Notes: generated from the sequence alone by a model not told the origin. A DNA stretch of 37,984 nt from Roseburia sp. (GCA_019411365.1 DXQT01000002.1:1-37984), one strand, 5' to 3'; positions 26,443 through 35,436 are shown, counted from the first letter of the stretch. Made by a program: numbers and translations.

Positions 26443-27047
26443 TTCCCCTTCATGCTCCCTGTTCCACCTTCAACCACTCCATCCTGTCTCAAAACGCTTA
26501 AGAATGTACCAAAGAAACACCGTACATCCATTGTAAACCCATATTTTTTCACATACTCGCCATCTAATTTTGCCTTGACCGGAATTTCAAGTTCGTCACG
26601 TCCGTTGATCTGCGCCCAACCGGTTAATCCCGGTGTCACATCATTTGCACCGTATTTGTCACGCTCTGCGACAAGGTCATCCTGATTCCAGAGTGCCGGG
26701 CGAGGACCTACGATACTCATATCCCCCTTAAAAATATTAAAGATCTGTGGCAGCTCATCGAGGCTGGTCTTACGAAGAAATCTGCCGGTTTTTGTAATGT
26801 ACTGTTCCGGATTTGCCAGCATATGTGTCGGCATATCTTTCGGTGTATCGGTGCGCATGGTCCGGAATTTATAAATCTGGAAATATGTCTTGTGGATGCC
26901 GACTCTCTTTTGTGTAAAGAAGATTGGTCCCGGTGAATCTAATTTGATCGCAATGCATAAGATCAAAAGCAGCGGGGACAATATAATAATCGCAAGCCCG
27001 CTGAGTAAGATATCTATGATTCGTTTTATATAACGGTATCCTGTCAT
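26439..27047 (-). CDS. Initiating sugar-phosphate transferase (PglC/WcaJ-type)
   Basis: A 202-aa small monotopic phosphoglycosyl transferase. One N-terminal hydrophobic re-entrant helix (RIIDILLSGLAIIILSPLL) is followed by the catalytic core: GPIFFTQKRVGIHKTYFQIY, KFRTMRTDT, LRKTSLDELPQIFNIFKGDM (the Asp-Glu pair), SIVGPRPAL and PGLTGWAQINGRD. It transfers a sugar 1-phosphate from UDP-sugar to undecaprenyl phosphate, the first membrane step of glycan assembly. The substrate is probably a UDP-di-N-acetyl- or 4-keto-derived sugar made by CapD and the epimerase (inference). It overlaps the upstream AAA ATPase gene by 4 bases (ATGA) and the downstream epimerase gene by 4 bases. Confidence 0.93.
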   Translation of the reverse strand: MTGYRYIKRIIDILLSGLAIIILSPLLLILCIAIKLDSPGPIFFTQKRVGIHKTYFQIYKFRTMRTDTPKDMPTHMLANPEQYITKTGRFLRKTSLDELPQIFNIFKGDMSIVGPRPALWNQDDLVAERDKYGANDVTPGLTGWAQINGRDELEIPVKAKLDGEYVKKYGFTMDVRCFFGTFLSVLRQDGVVEGGTGSMKGK

Positions 27048-28324
27048 TTTCTGTCTGTCCCTTCTAATTTTTCAAACGGTTTTGCTAACAACTGATACAC
27101 AGACTGCAGATTTTCTGTAACATCTTTCATAACCGTTTCTTTTCCATCTGCCTGTGCAAGGTAATAATTCGTAATATGATCCACATTATGTTTTTTCGTA
27201 TATGTTTCAATCGCCTCTAGAAAATAAGGACTGTGTGTAGTGATTAGTATCGTAAGATGAAGATATTTTTCCAGTAATACGATCAATTCTGCATATATAA
27301 GCTGCCATTCCGGATGTAGGTGTATTTCCGGCTCATCTAGCACCATCACATCTTTCTCATGGATTTCGCCTTTTTCTAACAAAGTGCGAATAATTGTAAA
27401 TGCCTTGATTCCCATGGATAAATTTCCAATTTCAAAATAATGCATTTCTTCATCTGCCAGAAAAAAATCCCCATCCTCATTTTTTATTACTTTTCCGATC
27501 GTTACCTCAGATAACATTTTCAGTATATCACTGATTTTTTCTTCTGCCATCAGTTTTCCAATCGCATTGTCCGGTATATTCGCACTTAATTTCTGAAGCA
27601 AGTGCAAATCCTGTTCACTCAGCCCATCACTGTACTCCCACGAATTCATATAATCCATAATTGCCGGCGAATCAATTGAGATTGCTTCATGCATGACAGA
27701 TATTTCTCTTTCTATCATATATTCACTATTCTGTTTTATCCCAACCTGTATTTTTTTCCCTTGAATAAGCAATATTGCTTTCGCCTCGCTTTCTGGCTCA
27801 TACAGATCATTCATCTGACCATAAAAATATCTGCCAAAAGTGTCTGCTATCAAGGTCTGCTCCACAGCCTCATTTTTTAAATTTAATATACTATTTACTT
27901 TCTCTAAAACTTCATGGCACAATGCATCTCTGCTTTCATCATCAATCACATTTCTGAGATTATCATATAATTCAGAAATAATTTCTATTTTTCTCTCCTC
28001 ATCTGCTGCCATAATCAATTCTGCTGCATTTGCATATCTTTTTCTGCTGGTTCGGGAAGGTACATTCACAGTTACTCTCTGATCATCATTTTTCAAATTA
28101 TGATACCAGCTATTCTGCCAGTTATAACGGAGCAGTGACTCTATCTGTTCTTTCTTCTTCTGTGAAGCTTTTTCATCCACTTTATACATGGAATTAAACA
28201 TACATGACAAAATCTTTCCTACCGTACTCTTTCCCGTATTATTTTCACCGGCAATCACAGTAATTCCGTCAAGTTTGATAGATGCCTGTTTAATTTTGGA
28301 AAAATGCTGAATTTCCAGTCTCAT
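27044..28324 (-). CDS. Solitary AAA ATPase (OLD/AriA-like), defence-type
   Basis: A 426-aa SMC/OLD-class ATPase: MRLEIQHFSKIKQASIKLDG, Walker A GENNTGKST (26-34), Walker B MVLDEPEIHLHPEWQ (about 325-340), switch ILITTHSPYFLEAIETY. The region between (about 60-300) is helical and charged. No TOPRIM or other nuclease domain is seen in the last 60 residues, and no nuclease gene is adjacent, unlike OLD or PARIS. AAGGGGAAAGT precedes the ATG. It sits 12 bases after the CapD gene and overlaps the sugar transferase start by ATGA, so it is embedded between the two earliest glycan genes. It could be a single-gene defence factor or a regulator of the glycan machinery; the sequence does not decide. Confidence 0.85.
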   Translation of the reverse strand: MRLEIQHFSKIKQASIKLDGITVIAGENNTGKSTVGKILSCMFNSMYKVDEKASQKKKEQIESLLRYNWQNSWYHNLKNDDQRVTVNVPSRTSRKRYANAAELIMAADEERKIEIISELYDNLRNVIDDESRDALCHEVLEKVNSILNLKNEAVEQTLIADTFGRYFYGQMNDLYEPESEAKAILLIQGKKIQVGIKQNSEYMIEREISVMHEAISIDSPAIMDYMNSWEYSDGLSEQDLHLLQKLSANIPDNAIGKLMAEEKISDILKMLSEVTIGKVIKNEDGDFFLADEEMHYFEIGNLSMGIKAFTIIRTLLEKGEIHEKDVMVLDEPEIHLHPEWQLIYAELIVLLEKYLHLTILITTHSPYFLEAIETYTKKHNVDHITNYYLAQADGKETVMKDVTENLQSVYQLLAKPFEKLEGTDRK

Positions 28325-28336
28325 ACTTTCCCCTTT

Positions 28337-30205
28337 CTACTCCTCCTTCGGCTGATACGTCGGCACAATTTTTTTCACCCACTCACGAATATCAGATGGC
28401 TCTGTCACTACATACTCTTTTAATTCTTCTAACTGCTCTAAAAACTTTCCTTCATCCAGTTCGATTGGTTTTCCGATGTGGATCAGGTTATTCTCGGTAT
28501 CCTGCAGTCCTTCTTCATCCATCAGCATCTCTTCGTATAATTTTTCCCCAGGACGTAGTCCGGTAAACACGATCTGGATATCTTCATCCGGTTTATGACC
28601 GGATAACAGAATCAGGTTTTTGGCTAGATCAAGGATTTTGACCGGTTCTCCCATATCCAGAACAAAAATCTCTCCGCCTTTTGCATAGGCTCCCGCCTGT
28701 AATACTAAGGATACAGCCTCTGGTATTGTCATAAAATAGCGCACGATATTCGGATCTGTGACAGTCACCGGGCCTCCACGTTCGATCTGTTTTTTAAATA
28801 AAGGGATCACGCTTCCGTTACTGCCAAGTACATTTCCAAAACGCACTGCCACATATTCCGTCTCAGAGCGCTTATTGTAAGTCTGAATGATCATTTCACA
28901 GATTCTTTTACTTGCGCCCATGATATTGGTCGGATTGACCGCCTTATCGGTAGAGATCATCACAAACCGTTTTACATGATAACGGTCTGCAGCCTGCACG
29001 ATTTTCCATGTGCCAAGGACATTGTTCTTGATTGCTTCATTCGGGCTCTCCTCCATCAACGGCACATGTTTATGAGCTGCCGCATGGTAAATGATCTCCG
29101 GATGATAGGTCTCAAAAATCCAGTTCATTCGATTGGTATTCCGCACAGAACCGATCAGCACAACCAGATCAAGATCCGGAAATTTTACCTTTAATTCATT
29201 CTGTATATCATATGTGGTATTCTCATAAATATCTAAAATAATCAGCTGCTTTGGTTTGTGTCCCGCGATCTGTCTGCACAACTCACTTCCGATAGAACCA
29301 CCCCCACCGGTTACCATGATAACTTTCCCGGACACATAACCCATGATAGACTCAAGATTCACCATGACCGGTTCTCTTCCAAGCAGATCATTTACATCAA
29401 CATCTTTTAATTTGCTGATACCAACTTCACCATTGACAAGCTGATAGATTCCAGGCAGACGTTTTAATTCGCAGCCGGTCTCTTTACAAATATCAAGAAT
29501 CCCCTTCATCTGTTTCGGGGAGGCTGATGGCATCGCTATAATGATCTCATGCACATGCAGTTCCAACACCTTATCCCGGATGCAGCTTCTGTCACCGATC
29601 ACCTTTGCTCCATGGATATAATTACCAATCTTCGTCTTATCATCATCAATTACACCGACAACTTTTTTCTTTACATAACGGCTATTGTTAATCTCTTTAA
29701 TCAGCTGATTACCAGCCTCACCTGCACCGATTACCAGTACATTCCTACGATATGTGCCGTCTCTTCGCATATTCCGGATTGCCCTAAGTCCACGATAGGA
29801 ATATCTGCATCCCATGATCAGCACAAGTAAAAATAACCCATATAAAATATAAAAGCTTCGTGGAACCGGGAACATATCTCCCCAGTTACGTACCAGGATC
29901 AATGCAGCTACCACAATCGCATCCAGTATACATGCCGAAACAACATACATCATTTCAAGTGCCCCTGCGTAACTCCACAGACTTGAATATAATCGGAGTG
30001 CCCAGAAGATGATCAATGTGATCACCATCATATACGGAAGTGTTCTCCATACTTCATTCAGATATTCTGTCGGTACATTGTAAAAGTTCAGATCAAACCG
30101 TATTATCAGCGCAAACATACTCGCAACAAATACAGCAAGCATGTCATAACACATCAAAAAAATACGGCGCATAAATAACTGTCTATCTTGAATTAACTGT
30201 TTCAT
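28337..30205 (-). CDS. CapD/WbpM-type nucleotide-sugar 4,6-dehydratase
   Basis: A 622-aa membrane-bound polysaccharide biosynthesis protein of normal length. Four N-terminal membrane helices (about residues 10-135) are followed by a CoA-binding-like Rossmann domain (VLVIGAGEAGNQLIKEI, about 150-166) and the catalytic SDR domain (about 285-580): MVTGGGGSIGSELCRQI, YHAAAHKHVPLMEESPNEA, STDKAVNPTNIMGASKR (Met replaces the usual Tyr, as in WbpM). It removes water from UDP-GlcNAc to give UDP-4-keto-6-deoxy sugars. It is the first gene after the main promoter. AAAGGA lies about 13 bases before the ATG at 30205, a long spacing. Confidence 0.93.
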   Translation of the reverse strand: MKQLIQDRQLFMRRIFLMCYDMLAVFVASMFALIIRFDLNFYNVPTEYLNEVWRTLPYMMVITLIIFWALRLYSSLWSYAGALEMMYVVSACILDAIVVAALILVRNWGDMFPVPRSFYILYGLFLLVLIMGCRYSYRGLRAIRNMRRDGTYRRNVLVIGAGEAGNQLIKEINNSRYVKKKVVGVIDDDKTKIGNYIHGAKVIGDRSCIRDKVLELHVHEIIIAMPSASPKQMKGILDICKETGCELKRLPGIYQLVNGEVGISKLKDVDVNDLLGREPVMVNLESIMGYVSGKVIMVTGGGGSIGSELCRQIAGHKPKQLIILDIYENTTYDIQNELKVKFPDLDLVVLIGSVRNTNRMNWIFETYHPEIIYHAAAHKHVPLMEESPNEAIKNNVLGTWKIVQAADRYHVKRFVMISTDKAVNPTNIMGASKRICEMIIQTYNKRSETEYVAVRFGNVLGSNGSVIPLFKKQIERGGPVTVTDPNIVRYFMTIPEAVSLVLQAGAYAKGGEIFVLDMGEPVKILDLAKNLILLSGHKPDEDIQIVFTGLRPGEKLYEEMLMDEEGLQDTENNLIHIGKPIELDEGKFLEQLEELKEYVVTEPSDIREWVKKIVPTYQPKEE

Positions 30206-30231
30206 CTATTGTTATTGTCCTTTATATTCAA

Positions 30232-30263
30232 AATGCTGTTATACCCAAGGGTATAACAGCATT
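30232..30263. repeat. Perfect 15-bp inverted repeat at the operon transcription start
   Basis: AATGCTGTTATACCC, two bases (AA), then GGGTATAACAGCATT: a perfect 15-bp-arm palindrome directly downstream of the -10 box of the CapD promoter. The expected start site lies within the first arm. It could be a repressor operator or a hairpin at the 5' end of the long mRNA. On neither strand is it followed by a long T run, so it is not a standard intrinsic terminator. Confidence 0.9.
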
Positions 30264-30293
30264 ATTATAGCATATCTATTCTGTTTGTGTAAA
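30264..30293 (-). promoter_or_regulatory. Sigma-70-like promoter of the glycan operon
   Basis: On the minus strand TTTACA (30293-30288) and TATAAT (30269-30264) are separated by 18 bases. The -10 is a perfect match and the -35 matches five of six consensus bases. It is 59 bases upstream of the CapD ATG, and no equally good promoter is apparent in the tight gene junctions downstream, so it probably drives most of the locus. Confidence 0.75.
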
Positions 30294-30456
30294 CCGATTC
30301 CCTTTTTTCTCAGGGATTTCGCTTTTAACTTTTTTATCTATGCATTTTTATAAATAATCCAGTTATCAGCATTCCATCTGCGGTTACCCTTCGTTCCTGG
30401 TCAATACGCGCAAAATTCCCCCTGCTTTTTCCCTATATATTTTTTCTGGTGATTTT
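30294..30456. other. Gene-free spacer between operon promoter and transposase remnant
   Basis: No open frame with a ribosome binding site is seen. The stretch is pyrimidine-rich on the plus strand and is probably decayed flank of the old insertion sequence. Confidence 0.5.
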
Positions 30457-31232
30457 CTATCCACCTTTTTCATATAAAATCTGTTTCACCTTTTCTGTTA
30501 GCAGCTCATCGCAAAAAATCCGGTTTATGCTCTTTCGGCTTATACCACTTCCTGCAAAGTTCCAGCTTCTTCGGTACAAATATAACTCTCTTACATTAAA
30601 GCCTATGCTTATCAGATTAAATATGGTTTCAACCGCATCTCGACAGTAACAGTGCTTTGCGTGATAATACGTTTTCAATTGATGGAAACCATTCTCCTCA
30701 ATGTCCCACCTGCGGTGCATCATTTCCCATAAGACCCGGTAGTCTGCCGCTTCCAGTGTCGTTACAAGTCACATGAAACGCTCTCTTTCTTTTCCATTTT
30801 CTTCCCACTGCTCATGATACCGCACCACACGCAGTTTATATGGACACCCTTCCAGACCATTTTCCTTCAGAGTGTTGATAAATGGAGCATTCAGATATAA
30901 CGCATCCGCCACAATCACATCCGCAAAATGTCCATGCCGTTTCTTCAGCCGCTCAATCAACCTTTTTCCGCCTATCGTTCCTTCCCAGAATACCCGGTTA
31001 CGTTTTATGATATCAATCATTTCTTCATGTATGCTGCGTATTTCATCCGGGTTTATTCTGGAGAGAAGGTCGCGGACTGCAGCATCAGAAAAAGCAGTAC
31101 CGGCATGACAATGTTAAACAATGGAATAGATTTTCTTTTTCTTTCGTCCGTTAAACACTTGATTTTTTGCGGGATTTTATATACACTCTTCATATAAGTT
31201 AGCAGTTTCTTCAATGCTAATTTTTCATTCAG
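30457..31232 (-). pseudogene. Decayed DDE (IS4-like) transposase
   Basis: A transposase remnant read on the minus strand in pieces. The first piece (LNEKLALKKLLTYMKSVYKI ... NIVMPVLLFLMLQ) ends in a TAA near 31066. After a frame change comes DLLSRINPDEIRSIHEEMID and then IIVADALYLNAPFINTL-like sequence with a catalytic Asp (VADALY). A TGA at 30769-30771 stands in the frame where RFM is followed by LVTTLEAADYRVLWEM. The C-terminus HRRWDIEENGFHQLKTYYHA carries the catalytic Glu and the Tyr-rich helix of IS4-type enzymes. It is shorter than a functional transposase and has at least one frameshift and two stops. It marks an old insertion between the polymerase genes and the CapD operon. Confidence 0.8.
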
Positions 31233-31289
31233 GACACCTTCTTTCGTATGTTTTGTTCCATAACATAATTATACAATAAAAGGTGTCCT
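31231..31289 (-). repeat. Inverted repeat flanking the transposase remnant's promoter
   Basis: Arms AGGACACCTT (31289-31280 on the minus strand) and AAGGTGTCCT (31240-31231) are perfect over 10 bp, 39 bases apart, with a TATAAT box between them (31273-31268). A transcript starting at this -10 would lack the first arm, while read-through RNA would contain both and fold over the AAGG sequence near the transposase start. This is the known insertion-sequence strategy to avoid translation from outside promoters. Confidence 0.6.
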
Positions 31290-31341
31290 TTTTGAGTGAT
31301 TATACAGAAAAAAACAGTAATTTGATACCCAAAATTGATAT

Positions 31342-31391
31342 CCCCTGCTTTACCTGGAATTCACAGGCAGAACAGGGACTTTTATTTTTTT
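31342..31391 (+). terminator. Plus-strand intrinsic terminator downstream of the polymerase genes
   Basis: On the plus strand CCCTG...CCTG (7-base loop) CAGG...CAGGG forms a two-tier stem, followed by CTTTTATTTTTTTAAG. It is oriented to stop transcription entering the polymerase genes from the left in antisense direction; no plus-strand gene is visible before it. Read on the minus strand, it has no T run. Confidence 0.4.
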
Positions 31392-31412
31392 AAGCGAAAT
31401 CTCTGCTGTTAT

Positions 31413-33440
31413 CTACACTTTCTCTTCCTCCCGCATAGAAAACAAGAACCCCCCTAACAATATAAACACAAACCATACAATCCAATGGAATGGAATATCT
31501 ACATTGTCCATCATGTTCTCTAAGAAAAATACAACATATATGATCAACGGCAGACATGCATAATAATTTCTATTTTCCGCACTTTTACAATACCTGACCG
31601 CCCGCGAAAAATATCCAACAAACATCATTATATAAGGAACTATTATATAAACTCCATACATATGTGCATATGCCAATACTCCATTATGAGCAGAATTAAT
31701 ATTTGATCCATAAACAGTTGCTCTTTTTGTATGACCAAACAAATTCATCTGACTCAGATACGTCGAATAGTGGTATAGCCTGCCTGAAAATAAACCATTT
31801 ATCGAATTCGAATTTAATAACTTTTGTCTGATTCTCTGTGAAGTTTGGGACATATCCTCTCTTTCTGCTGCATAAACATGTATGGTTCCAGTTAAATCAT
31901 CTAAATCTCTGACAGATGCATATTCATAATCCACCGGATATACAATCTGCGTTCCGATTGCCTCTGATATATTGGTAATTCCCCACTGTAACCCCATTGA
32001 AACGGGAATATAACATATCACAAAACACATCACTGCGATCATAGTTTTTTTCATGTGTCTTTTCAGGATCTTTTCTATTCCCCAGCACAATGCACCGCAC
32101 AGAATTGCTAAAGTAGCTGTTGTGCTTTGTGTTTTTTTCAGGAAAAAAAATGCTGTTGTCAAACCAATGGCATATGGAAGAATCTTTAAAATTTTAACTT
32201 CCTTACATTTTATGTAATAGTCTATTTCACATAAAAAGACACCTATCATAACAGCCATATATAATCCAAATGGATTTGGATTGGTATAAAATCCTTTATA
32301 TCTGTATCCATCTGTTTCCGGGCGAAACATCAGGCAATACACCACACATAATACAAATGTTATTTCCAGTGCCTTTAATAATTGCCACAACATCTTCTCC
32401 CTGTTTTCCTGATTATTCCATACAAAAAACAGAAAACCTGTCGGGAACAGTATAAAATATCCATAAAAAGAGAAATACGCACTTTTTTTTGTTACAATAA
32501 AGTCCGAAATACAAGTCAGTACCCATAATACGATCCAAGATATTACCAACAAATTATTCCAGTTACGATATTTCAAAGGTTTTCGTATATTCAATCCAGC
32601 TATCAATAACATACATCCAATTAAAACAAACATTGTATATGCATGTGTCATTTTTTTAAAGAATAGGCCATATACATTTATAAATGACAAAAAAATAAAC
32701 ATCACCGAAAAAAGAAATATACTAATAAAATTTCTCATTTTTTCCGGTACATTTCTAAGCTTTCGCCAAATCTCATTTCCCACCAATATATAAATACTTT
32801 GTAATCCCCTTCCCCATTTATAATTACCTTTTCTGCCATATCTTATTTTCAGCCAATATAAAATTCCTGTTATGATCATACAGATTATTGAAAATAATAC
32901 ACTTACAGCTGGCAGCTTTTCATCATCCTTCATTTTATCTGTAGAAATTTCAAATTTATTAATTGAAAATTCTTTTCCTTGTTCATTTTCAAAACAAAAT
33001 ACCACTTTTGAAAAACTCTCTCCATTTAGCTGATATAGATTCTCTCCCTCCATTAAATTCAATTCTTGTTCCCCTACATTTTGCCATGTCCGATCATAGA
33101 AAACAATTTGTGCAGTTATTGAGTCACAGTTCATATTATACAAATCCGTTTTCAAGTAATTCCACTGGTTATTTTTATTTAAACTGTCAAAAACAATTTG
33201 TGCAGTGTCTCCCTGTATAATAAATTTTTCATTTTCAAATGATATATTCTGCAGATTGTTTACAATTTTTTCTGTATAAAACTGCAAAGAGTCGCCCCTA
33301 TTATAAAATTGGGTTATATTTCCTCCTGTTACATACCAGGCTGCACAGCTAATCCCTGTAATAATTGAAAATAATATCCATATACAGATTTTTACCAAAA
33401 ATATTTTTGTTTTCATCAAAACATCTGTATTTCCTGACAT
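31413..33440 (-). CDS. O-antigen polymerase/ligase-like membrane protein
   Basis: A 675-aa protein of the Wzy/O-antigen ligase class. There is a first helix (ILFSIITGISCAAWYVTGG), then an extracellular beta-rich domain of about 140 residues, a second helix (VSVLFSIICMIITGILYWL), and about 11 more membrane helices. A large outer loop near the C-terminus holds YGSNINSAHNGVLAYAHMYG, where the AHN matches the catalytic-loop His of Wzy_C-type polymerases and ligases. It joins or transfers lipid-linked glycans outside the membrane. An in-frame ATG at 33494 overlaps the upstream gene, but GGGAG sits six bases before the ATG at 33440, which I use. It is a diverged tandem duplicate of the next upstream gene. 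Confidence 0.82.
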   Translation of the reverse strand: MSGNTDVLMKTKIFLVKICIWILFSIITGISCAAWYVTGGNITQFYNRGDSLQFYTEKIVNNLQNISFENEKFIIQGDTAQIVFDSLNKNNQWNYLKTDLYNMNCDSITAQIVFYDRTWQNVGEQELNLMEGENLYQLNGESFSKVVFCFENEQGKEFSINKFEISTDKMKDDEKLPAVSVLFSIICMIITGILYWLKIRYGRKGNYKWGRGLQSIYILVGNEIWRKLRNVPEKMRNFISIFLFSVMFIFLSFINVYGLFFKKMTHAYTMFVLIGCMLLIAGLNIRKPLKYRNWNNLLVISWIVLWVLTCISDFIVTKKSAYFSFYGYFILFPTGFLFFVWNNQENREKMLWQLLKALEITFVLCVVYCLMFRPETDGYRYKGFYTNPNPFGLYMAVMIGVFLCEIDYYIKCKEVKILKILPYAIGLTTAFFFLKKTQSTTATLAILCGALCWGIEKILKRHMKKTMIAVMCFVICYIPVSMGLQWGITNISEAIGTQIVYPVDYEYASVRDLDDLTGTIHVYAAEREDMSQTSQRIRQKLLNSNSINGLFSGRLYHYSTYLSQMNLFGHTKRATVYGSNINSAHNGVLAYAHMYGVYIIVPYIMMFVGYFSRAVRYCKSAENRNYYACLPLIIYVVFFLENMMDNVDIPFHWIVWFVFILLGGFLFSMREEEKV

Positions 33441-33471
33441 AAATTTCTCCCTGTAATGTATTGCAAACCTT

Positions 33472-35436
33472 TCACTCTTTAAAATAAACGCCATTAAAAA
33501 GGAAATAACACCATACTGCTATGTTTCCAAAATTGACAGACGCATTCCCAAACACACAAAATACTGTAAAAATAATATTAACACATAGTACAAATATATA
33601 CGGATTTTTTTTGCCAAAAAATCTTCTACATTTTTTTAATGATATACAAAACCCATAAATTTGATATAATACAAATGGAATTACTGCAAAAATACCGTAA
33701 TGATACATCAAATCCAGATATCCATTATATGCCTGAACGGGCTCACTGTTTCTATATATCTGCGTTGCATTTCCATATAACCCCATCATTCTTGCATAAT
33801 TTTTCCAACTTCCCATAACATTGATAGTGTCTTTCGATGTCACATTTTCCAATGTTATTGGAAACATCTGCTGATAAAGCTGCAATTCATCCTCTGGTAG
33901 TACACTGACCAATTGTTCATCCTCAAACACAACCGTTGTCTGCAAAATATCTGGCAAATATTTGACCGAAATATGTATAACTACCACACATAAAAATGAA
34001 AATACAATTGCCGTCAGTATTTGCTTCCACCGATATCTAAAACCACCCCTTTTCTTCACCCATATATAAACGCACCCATATAAATATGTTATGGCTACAA
34101 GAATCAATGCAATTTTTGCCACTACTCCGCCTGATCTAAGTACAAAATATAGTGCTGACGCTGCCCCCATCCCATAACCTATCCACTGAAGATATGACGC
34201 ATCATTATCAATTAACCCATATATCTTCCATACAAACAGGGCAAATATTAACAGGGCATACATCGCAAAATCCTCTGGACGTCTGCAAATTCCATTATAA
34301 TAAACTGTTATAATCTTAGGTCTAAAAAAGACACAAAACAATACAACCAGAACATAATCTATTTCTAATGCCCTTAAAAACAGACATATCACCGCATCCG
34401 CTTTAAATCGCTGATTATACGCAAAAATAAAAAAGCCTGCTGAAAATATCATCACATAAGAAAAAAACTTTTCCCCATCCTCTTTAAAGACATCTGATAA
34501 TGCCATCATGATCCATAATCCGTACCATGATTTCAGGACTGATGACATAACTCCTGTATTTTTCCATTCTTTTTTCCACAACAAACATCCACAGGCAAAT
34601 AAAATAACAGCACATCCCAATGAAAAATAACGATAGCTTTCCCCTTTTGTCCATCCCATTATTTCAAAAAACAAAATCCATGCAAAAAAAACACATAACA
34701 AAATTTCAACTGTCACTTTTCTGTCTATTTTTCTGCACTTCTGAATTGCCTTTTTTCCAACAATATTCCCCTGCAGCACATAAAGACTCTGCAATATATA
34801 TAAGAGTCCAGTATTTTTCTCCAAAGCATAATTTTCTGTATTAACATATTTTTTTCTAACAGAATATCCCATGAATATCACACATCCACAAATAAGTAGA
34901 CTCATTCCCATACATTCATAAAACTTCTGCCACGAAAATCCAGCCTTTTCACTTCGTATCTCCATTGAATTCATAGAAAAAAAGATACCTTTCGCATCAC
35001 GAATACGTATGCCTATGCGATATATCTCTATAGTTTCATCAAGCTCTATCTCATTTTCTCCATTGTAAATTACAATGGGCTGTTCTTTTAATATATTTTT
35101 TTCTTTATCGTAATATTCTAATATTGCGTGTACTTCTGACACTGAACAATTGCTAATTGTCAAATATAAATATTTCCATGTCCTGACATAGCGATCTACA
35201 CGATATTTATTAACCGCATTATTCTTGACAATATAATATCCATTTTCTTCTTCATGATATTCCCATCCTTTTGCATTTTTTATCATATCGGTTTCTGGGA
35301 AATCATATATTGCTTCTGATCCAAGAAAATACGTCAGACTTTTAAATCCTCCCAAATACATCAAGGTAAACATCAGACATATTGTACATCCAAGCAGCGC
35401 AACAAACAGGCTTTTTTCATTTTTGTAGTTTTTCAT
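33472..35436 (-). CDS. O-antigen polymerase/ligase-like protein lacking the AHN histidine
   Basis: A 654-aa paralogue of the 31413-33440 protein with the same plan: helix (SLFVALLGCTICLMFTLMYL), extracellular domain of about 120 residues, helix, then a polytopic core with shared segments (LLYILQSLYVLQGN, NGICRRPEDFAMYALLIF). In the large C-terminal outer loop the motif reads NSEPVQAYNGYLDLMYHYGI: Tyr replaces the His of the paralogue's AHNG. The protein is otherwise full length and unbroken. It may be an inactive partner, or the catalytic residue may differ. GAGG lies 9 bases before the ATG at 35436. It is 31 bases before the start of the second copy, so the two form an operon. Confidence 0.8.
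   Translation of the reverse strand: MKNYKNEKSLFVALLGCTICLMFTLMYLGGFKSLTYFLGSEAIYDFPETDMIKNAKGWEYHEEENGYYIVKNNAVNKYRVDRYVRTWKYLYLTISNCSVSEVHAILEYYDKEKNILKEQPIVIYNGENEIELDETIEIYRIGIRIRDAKGIFFSMNSMEIRSEKAGFSWQKFYECMGMSLLICGCVIFMGYSVRKKYVNTENYALEKNTGLLYILQSLYVLQGNIVGKKAIQKCRKIDRKVTVEILLCVFFAWILFFEIMGWTKGESYRYFSLGCAVILFACGCLLWKKEWKNTGVMSSVLKSWYGLWIMMALSDVFKEDGEKFFSYVMIFSAGFFIFAYNQRFKADAVICLFLRALEIDYVLVVLFCVFFRPKIITVYYNGICRRPEDFAMYALLIFALFVWKIYGLIDNDASYLQWIGYGMGAASALYFVLRSGGVVAKIALILVAITYLYGCVYIWVKKRGGFRYRWKQILTAIVFSFLCVVVIHISVKYLPDILQTTVVFEDEQLVSVLPEDELQLYQQMFPITLENVTSKDTINVMGSWKNYARMMGLYGNATQIYRNSEPVQAYNGYLDLMYHYGIFAVIPFVLYQIYGFCISLKKCRRFFGKKNPYIFVLCVNIIFTVFCVFGNASVNFGNIAVWCYFLFNGVYFKE

Noticed and set aside
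27044..28324. PARIS (AriA/AriB) or a classical OLD nuclease
   Set aside because: No TOPRIM domain in the C-terminus and no DUF4435-like gene adjacent; both flanks are glycan genes.
30232..30263. Intrinsic terminator
   Set aside because: There is no T run of useful length on either strand after the hairpin, and the position at the transcription start fits an operator or 5' hairpin better.
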